Source: Dongia_B sp964406155 (GTDB taxonomy: Bacteria > Pseudomonadota > Alphaproteobacteria > Dongiales > Dongiaceae). From it: 64,000 bases of DNA. Positions within the stretch are counted from its first letter, which is position 1. Each line of letters opens with the position of its first letter. The translations under genes and the position numbers were made by a program. This document shows, one piece after another, positions 61,146-64,000 of this stretch. The notes beneath the pieces are model-generated. The model saw nothing but the letters and a program-made list of their open reading frames with translations. It made no database searches and was not told the DNA's origin. The DNA lies in contig CAYOQR010000021.1 of NCBI GenBank assembly GCA_964406155.1, positions 12,077-76,076 of the forward strand, in the 5' to 3' direction.

Positions 61146-61541
61146 ATGACGGAAATGCGGGGATCGTTATACGACGCGGTGGGCGGTGCCGAGGGCGTGC
61201 GGCGGCTGGTCGAGACCTTCTACGACATCGTCGAACACGAGCCCGCCGGTGAGATCCTTCACCTGCTGCATCTGCGCGGCAGCGGCGTCGCGCATTCACG
61301 GGTCGAGCAGTTCAACTTCCTCTCCGGCTTCCTCGGCGGTCCCCGCCTCTATGTCGAGCGCCACGGCCATTCCGATGTACGCCAGATGCACGAGCATGTG
61401 GAAATCAACGCCGCCGCCCGCGATGCCTGGCTCGCCTGCATGACCGAAGCCATCGCCCGCTGCGCCCTCGCCCCCGCGACCCGCGACCGCCTGATGACCC
61501 ATTTCACCCGCGTCGCCCATCAGTTGCGCAATCGCGATTGA
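61146..61541 (+). CDS. Group II truncated haemoglobin
   Basis: A 131-residue truncated globin. SLYDAVGGAEGVRRLVETFYDIVE (residues about 6-29), FNFLSGFLGGPRLYVERHGHSDVRQMHEHVEI (B/E/F helices with the proximal His in the QMHEH region) and ARDAWLACM identify the group II type (Trp at the G8 position). Such proteins bind O2 or NO and often protect against nitrosative stress. GGAAGG about eight bases before the ATG at 61146 favours this start; GTG 61113 and ATG 61125 are alternatives. Confidence 0.9.
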   Translation: MTEMRGSLYDAVGGAEGVRRLVETFYDIVEHEPAGEILHLLHLRGSGVAHSRVEQFNFLSGFLGGPRLYVERHGHSDVRQMHEHVEINAAARDAWLACMTEAIARCALAPATRDRLMTHFTRVAHQLRNRD

Positions 61542-62206
61542 TGGTATTCGCAGCATCACCCATGGCCCCTCGGGTCAAGTCCGGGGACAGGTCCGAGGGT
61601 GACAGGCGGGAGAGGTGGCGGGCATCGCGCGAACCCATTCTTGATTTAACAGAGCTCGCAGAACATCGATCTCATTCTCCCTTGTCATTGCCGGGCTTGA
61701 CCCGGCAATCCATGGTGGAAGCCGCGCGTGGTGCCAATATGGACCCTCGGGTCAAGCCTGAGGGTGACAGGAGAGAGGTGGCGTGTGCCGCGCGAACCCA
61801 TTCTTGATTTAGCAGNNNNNNNNNNNNNNNNNNNNNNNNNNNNNNNNNNNNNNNNNNNNNNNNNNNNNNNNNNNNNNNNNNNNNNNNNNNNNNNNNNNNN
61901 NNNNNNNNNNNNNNNTCTCCCTTGTCATTGCCGGGCTCGACCCGGCAATCCATGGTGGAAGCCGCGCGTGATGCCAACATGGACCCTCGGGTCAAGCCCC
62001 AGGGTGACAGGAGAGAGGTGGCGTGTGCCGCGCGAACCCATTCTTGATTTAGCAGAGTTCGCAGAACATCGATCTCATTCTCCCTTGTCATTGCCGGGCT
62101 CGACCCGGCAATCCATGGTGGAAGCCGCGCGTGATGCCAACATGGACCCTCGGGTCAAGCCCGAGGGTGACAGGAGAGAGGTGGCGGGCATCGCGCGGAG
62201 TCTCGT
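61542..62206. repeat. Tandem type A repeat array with assembly gap
   Basis: At least three successive copies of an approximately 187-bp unit, each with an A inner palindrome, GCGCGTGATGCCAACATGG-like linker, A outer arm and AACCCATTCTTGATTTAGCAG. Copies lie at about 61680-61815, 61916-62080 and 62085-62190. A 100-N run (61816-61915) falls inside the array, a scaffold gap whose true repeat number is unknown. Confidence 0.9.
61816..61915. other. Assembly gap of 100 N
   Basis: Exactly 100 undetermined bases, the conventional size for an unknown gap, between two near-identical repeat copies. Confidence 0.98.
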
Positions 62207-62497
62207 TCAGCCCACGATATCCGTGAATAGATCCCGCCAGTCTGGATTCTGCTTTTCGATAAGCGTGATTTTCCAGGTTCGCGGCCAATGCTTCAGATTC
62301 TTCTCGCGCTGGGTCGCCACCCGAATATCGGGCGTCGTCTCGAACCATACCAGTTTCTTGACATTGTAGCGCTTGGTGAAGCCGGCGAGATGGCCGGTGC
62401 GATGCTGGCTGATCCGGCGGAGGAGATCATTGGTGACGCCGGTATAGAGCGTGCCATGGCGATCGCTGGCAAGCATGTAAACGAAGTAGTCGGCCAT
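62207..62497 (-). CDS. GIY-YIG domain protein (UPF0213-like)
   Basis: A 96-residue single-domain GIY-YIG protein. YFVYMLASDRHGTLYTGVTNDLLRRISQHR is the core with the YVYML...YTGVT variant of the signature and the catalytic Arg, and GFTKRYNVKKLVWFE with REKNLKHWPRTWKI completes the YhbQ-like fold. Such proteins are nuclease-like; some bind or cleave structured DNA. The gene lies entirely inside the type A repeat array, with copies on both sides. Confidence 0.9.
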   Translation of the reverse strand: MADYFVYMLASDRHGTLYTGVTNDLLRRISQHRTGHLAGFTKRYNVKKLVWFETTPDIRVATQREKNLKHWPRTWKITLIEKQNPDWRDLFTDIVG

Positions 62498-62824
62498 CGA
62501 CTAGCCAGCCCCCTTTCTAGCATCGCCGATTGCATCAGCCATGGACCCTCGGGTCAAGCCCGAGGGTGACGGGAGAGAGGTGGCGGGCATCGCGCGAAAC
62601 CATTCTTGATTTAGCAGAGTTCGCAGAACATCGACCTCACTCTCCCTTGTCATTGCCGGGCTCGACCCGGCAATCCATGGTGGAAGCCGCGCGTGATGCC
62701 AACATGGACCCTCGGGTCACGCCCGTGGGTGACGGGAGAGAGGTGGTGGATACTGTGCGAACCCAATGATGGCGGGCAAAACGAGCGGCATGTGCTCTCG
62801 TCGGCACCCTGCCCTTCATCCACC
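62498..62824. repeat. Type A repeats downstream of GIY-YIG gene
   Basis: An A outer arm at 62540-62570 and a nearly full unit at 62580-62745, continuing the array seen at 61542-62206. The remaining bases hold nothing else. Confidence 0.8.
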
Positions 62825-62856
62825 AAAGAAAAGGCCGGCAGCTTGCGCTGTCGGCC
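62825..62856 (-). terminator. Intrinsic terminator of N-demethylase-like gene
   Basis: GGCCGGCAG (62833-62841) pairs with CTGTCGGCC (62848-62856), one G-U, and on the reverse strand is followed by TTTTCTTT. It lies about 80 bases after the stop at 62937. Confidence 0.65.
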
Positions 62857-62936
62857 GTCTCTCGAGGTAATGGATTGGCGCTCAGCTATGCCAGAAGGTC
62901 ATGTAGCCGATGCGAGCCGCTTTTCCTCAGTGGTCC

Positions 62937-63977
62937 TCAATCCAAGCCGAAGCCGACCGAGGTGGGCTTGCCGTCGTCGTATTTCGACAGCCAGTCCACG
63001 GTCATGTCGCGGTACCGGGTCAGGCCCTTGTAATCGACCAGCTCGGGCGGCAGGCTGCGCAGCACGCGCGGCAGGCGGCGGGCCCATTTCGGCTGGGTGA
63101 TCACCTCGTTCATCTTGATCAGATAGCAGCGGATCGGGAAGACGATGGCGTTGGAGCGCGGCAGGCGCCACAGCGACTGCAATTCGACGCGCAGATGCAC
63201 CTTGTCGCCGACATTCTCGGGCGTGACCGTGGTCCGATCGACACCCCATTTATGGTAGTTCTCCGGGCTGGTATCGAGGCGCGGATTGATCGTCATGGTC
63301 CAGTTCAGGCGCCGCACCGGATGGCCGTGCTGCAGGTTGAGCAGGAACTTCAGCGCGCGCTCGAAGACGCCCATCTGATGGGCGAGCGGCACCGGCCCGT
63401 GCCATTCCATGAAATTCATGCCGATATCGAAATCCAGCGACCAGTCGGCCTGGGTGGTGACCATGCCGGCATCCATCCAGAGATTGTTGTCGCGCTGGTC
63501 GAGGATGGCGAAATCGCCCTGGGTCTGGCGGGTGATGTATTCCATCGGCTCGTAGGGCAAGGTGCTGGCATCGCCGAAGGTGAAGCTCTGCTCGATCCCC
63601 AGCGGCTTGTTGACCCAATGCCACTTGTCGCCGTTCTTGGTGAGCTGGAAAAGCTCCGGATAGCTCTTGGACTTGCAGTCCATGATGAGCTCCAGGAGAT
63701 CCCATTGCGCCGTCATCATATGCGGCAGGGCCTGGCAGCGCAGCGGATCCTCGTTCAGGACGAGGGCGCGGTCGCGCATCTCGGAGACGTAATGCTCGTC
63801 GACATCGAAGAGATGCTCATAGACCGATCCCTTGGGGCCGGGGATGTGCGGCTCCATGTTGACGGAATACATGTACTTGTCTTCCGGGAACGGAAACGGG
63901 AACCGCCGGATCGTCTCCGGGCTGTTCTTGAAGGTGAATGTGTCGCGGAACGTTTCGTCCTTGAAATCGATACCCAT
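62937..63977 (-). CDS. Haem-dependent oxidative N-demethylase-like protein (DUF3445)
   Basis: A 346-residue protein of the DUF3445 family, which includes the haem-dependent subunit of dimethylamine monooxygenase. Family hallmarks are RFPFPFPEDKYMYSVNMEPHIPG near the N-terminus, NWTMTINPRLDTSPENYHKWG and a C-terminal LRVELQSLWRLPRSNAIVFPIRCYLI block. It would oxidatively demethylate a methylamine with an electron-transfer partner, but no reductase is visible before the window ends. The start at 63977 has GGGAGGG eight bases upstream and is complete. Confidence 0.82.
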   Translation of the reverse strand: MGIDFKDETFRDTFTFKNSPETIRRFPFPFPEDKYMYSVNMEPHIPGPKGSVYEHLFDVDEHYVSEMRDRALVLNEDPLRCQALPHMMTAQWDLLELIMDCKSKSYPELFQLTKNGDKWHWVNKPLGIEQSFTFGDASTLPYEPMEYITRQTQGDFAILDQRDNNLWMDAGMVTTQADWSLDFDIGMNFMEWHGPVPLAHQMGVFERALKFLLNLQHGHPVRRLNWTMTINPRLDTSPENYHKWGVDRTTVTPENVGDKVHLRVELQSLWRLPRSNAIVFPIRCYLIKMNEVITQPKWARRLPRVLRSLPPELVDYKGLTRYRDMTVDWLSKYDDGKPTSVGFGLD

Positions 63978-64000
63978 TGTCTTCCCTCCCGTGGGGTTCG

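Noticed and set aside
61728..62369. Frames crossing the N gap and repeats
   Set aside because: They read through undetermined bases and palindromic repeats, so they cannot be genes.
1..64000. tRNA or rRNA genes, integrase, transposase
   Set aside because: No cloverleaf with TTCRANNC-like T-arm, no rRNA-like block and no DDE or tyrosine/serine recombinase was seen in the window.

Overview
The window is high-GC chromosomal DNA of an alphaproteobacterium, probably Rhodospirillales-like. The pointers are aerobic cobalamin genes (CobJ, CobK), a phasin, an HpnL-type hopanoid membrane protein, two PAS_5 proteins, two DUF1127 proteins, a short-form prolyl-tRNA synthetase, paired chemoreceptors, and intergenic space filled with palindromic repeats. 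The placement is inference from gene families; there is no rRNA or marker gene. One 100-N gap (61816-61915) shows a draft scaffold.

Layout. 0-9 kb: end of cobJ, convergent cobK, a K+ channel, an orphan contractile tail sheath/tube pair behind two strong hairpins, a DUF1330 protein, a zinc alcohol dehydrogenase and an ABC-F ATPase. 9-23 kb: a small reverse gene with a clear terminator, phasin, Tat-exported PhoD phosphatase, an HExxH lipoprotein, a DMT transporter with a His-rich tail, an alpha/beta hydrolase, a small periplasmic protein plus DUF347 membrane protein, a PAS_5 protein, a Tat-exported beta carbonic anhydrase and DUF302. 23.7-27.1 kb: an AT-richer island with a two-gene Lamassu-like defence pair (Cap4/DUF4297 nuclease plus Rad50/SMC-like ATPase), ending exactly at the 3' end of an orphan phage terminase pair (27.1-30.4 kb). 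31-41 kb: a secreted low-complexity protein, a small helical protein, HpnL, ProRS, DUF1127, then a divergent envelope module: a fused HExxH/P5-like peptidoglycan hydrolase opposite a translationally coupled lipoprotein and polytopic membrane protein, each ending in a peptidoglycan-binding-like domain. 41.5-49.4 kb: OsmC, a second DUF1127 protein (His-rich), a LysR regulator, a glutamine-amidotransferase-like protein, cobalt-type nitrile hydratase alpha/beta with a His-rich leader, an M19 dipeptidase, a secreted protein and a ChaB-like protein. 50-64 kb: a COG3904 ClpP-like protein, VOC, epimerase, deaminase, PAS_5, aldo/keto reductase, two paralogous chemoreceptors, truncated haemoglobin, a GIY-YIG protein embedded in repeats, and a haem-dependent oxidative N-demethylase-like protein.

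Two repeat phenomena run through the window. First, intergenic gaps carry dispersed palindromic elements of at least three kinds (A: TTGCCGGGCTTGACCCGGCAA and its partner; B: CTCACCCC...GTCGGC...GCCGAC...GGGAGAG; C: GTGGAA...GCGATTTCAC). Second, and more striking, many short tandem arrays of 14-16 bp (mostly exactly 15 bp, five codons) sit on gene boundaries: just before start codons, across or just after stop codons, or in frame near protein N-termini. The tail-tube, terminase, envelope-membrane and DUF1127 proteins carry in-frame pentapeptide arrays, and several units share an ATCGSC-like core. This points to an active expansion process rather than gene-specific selection.
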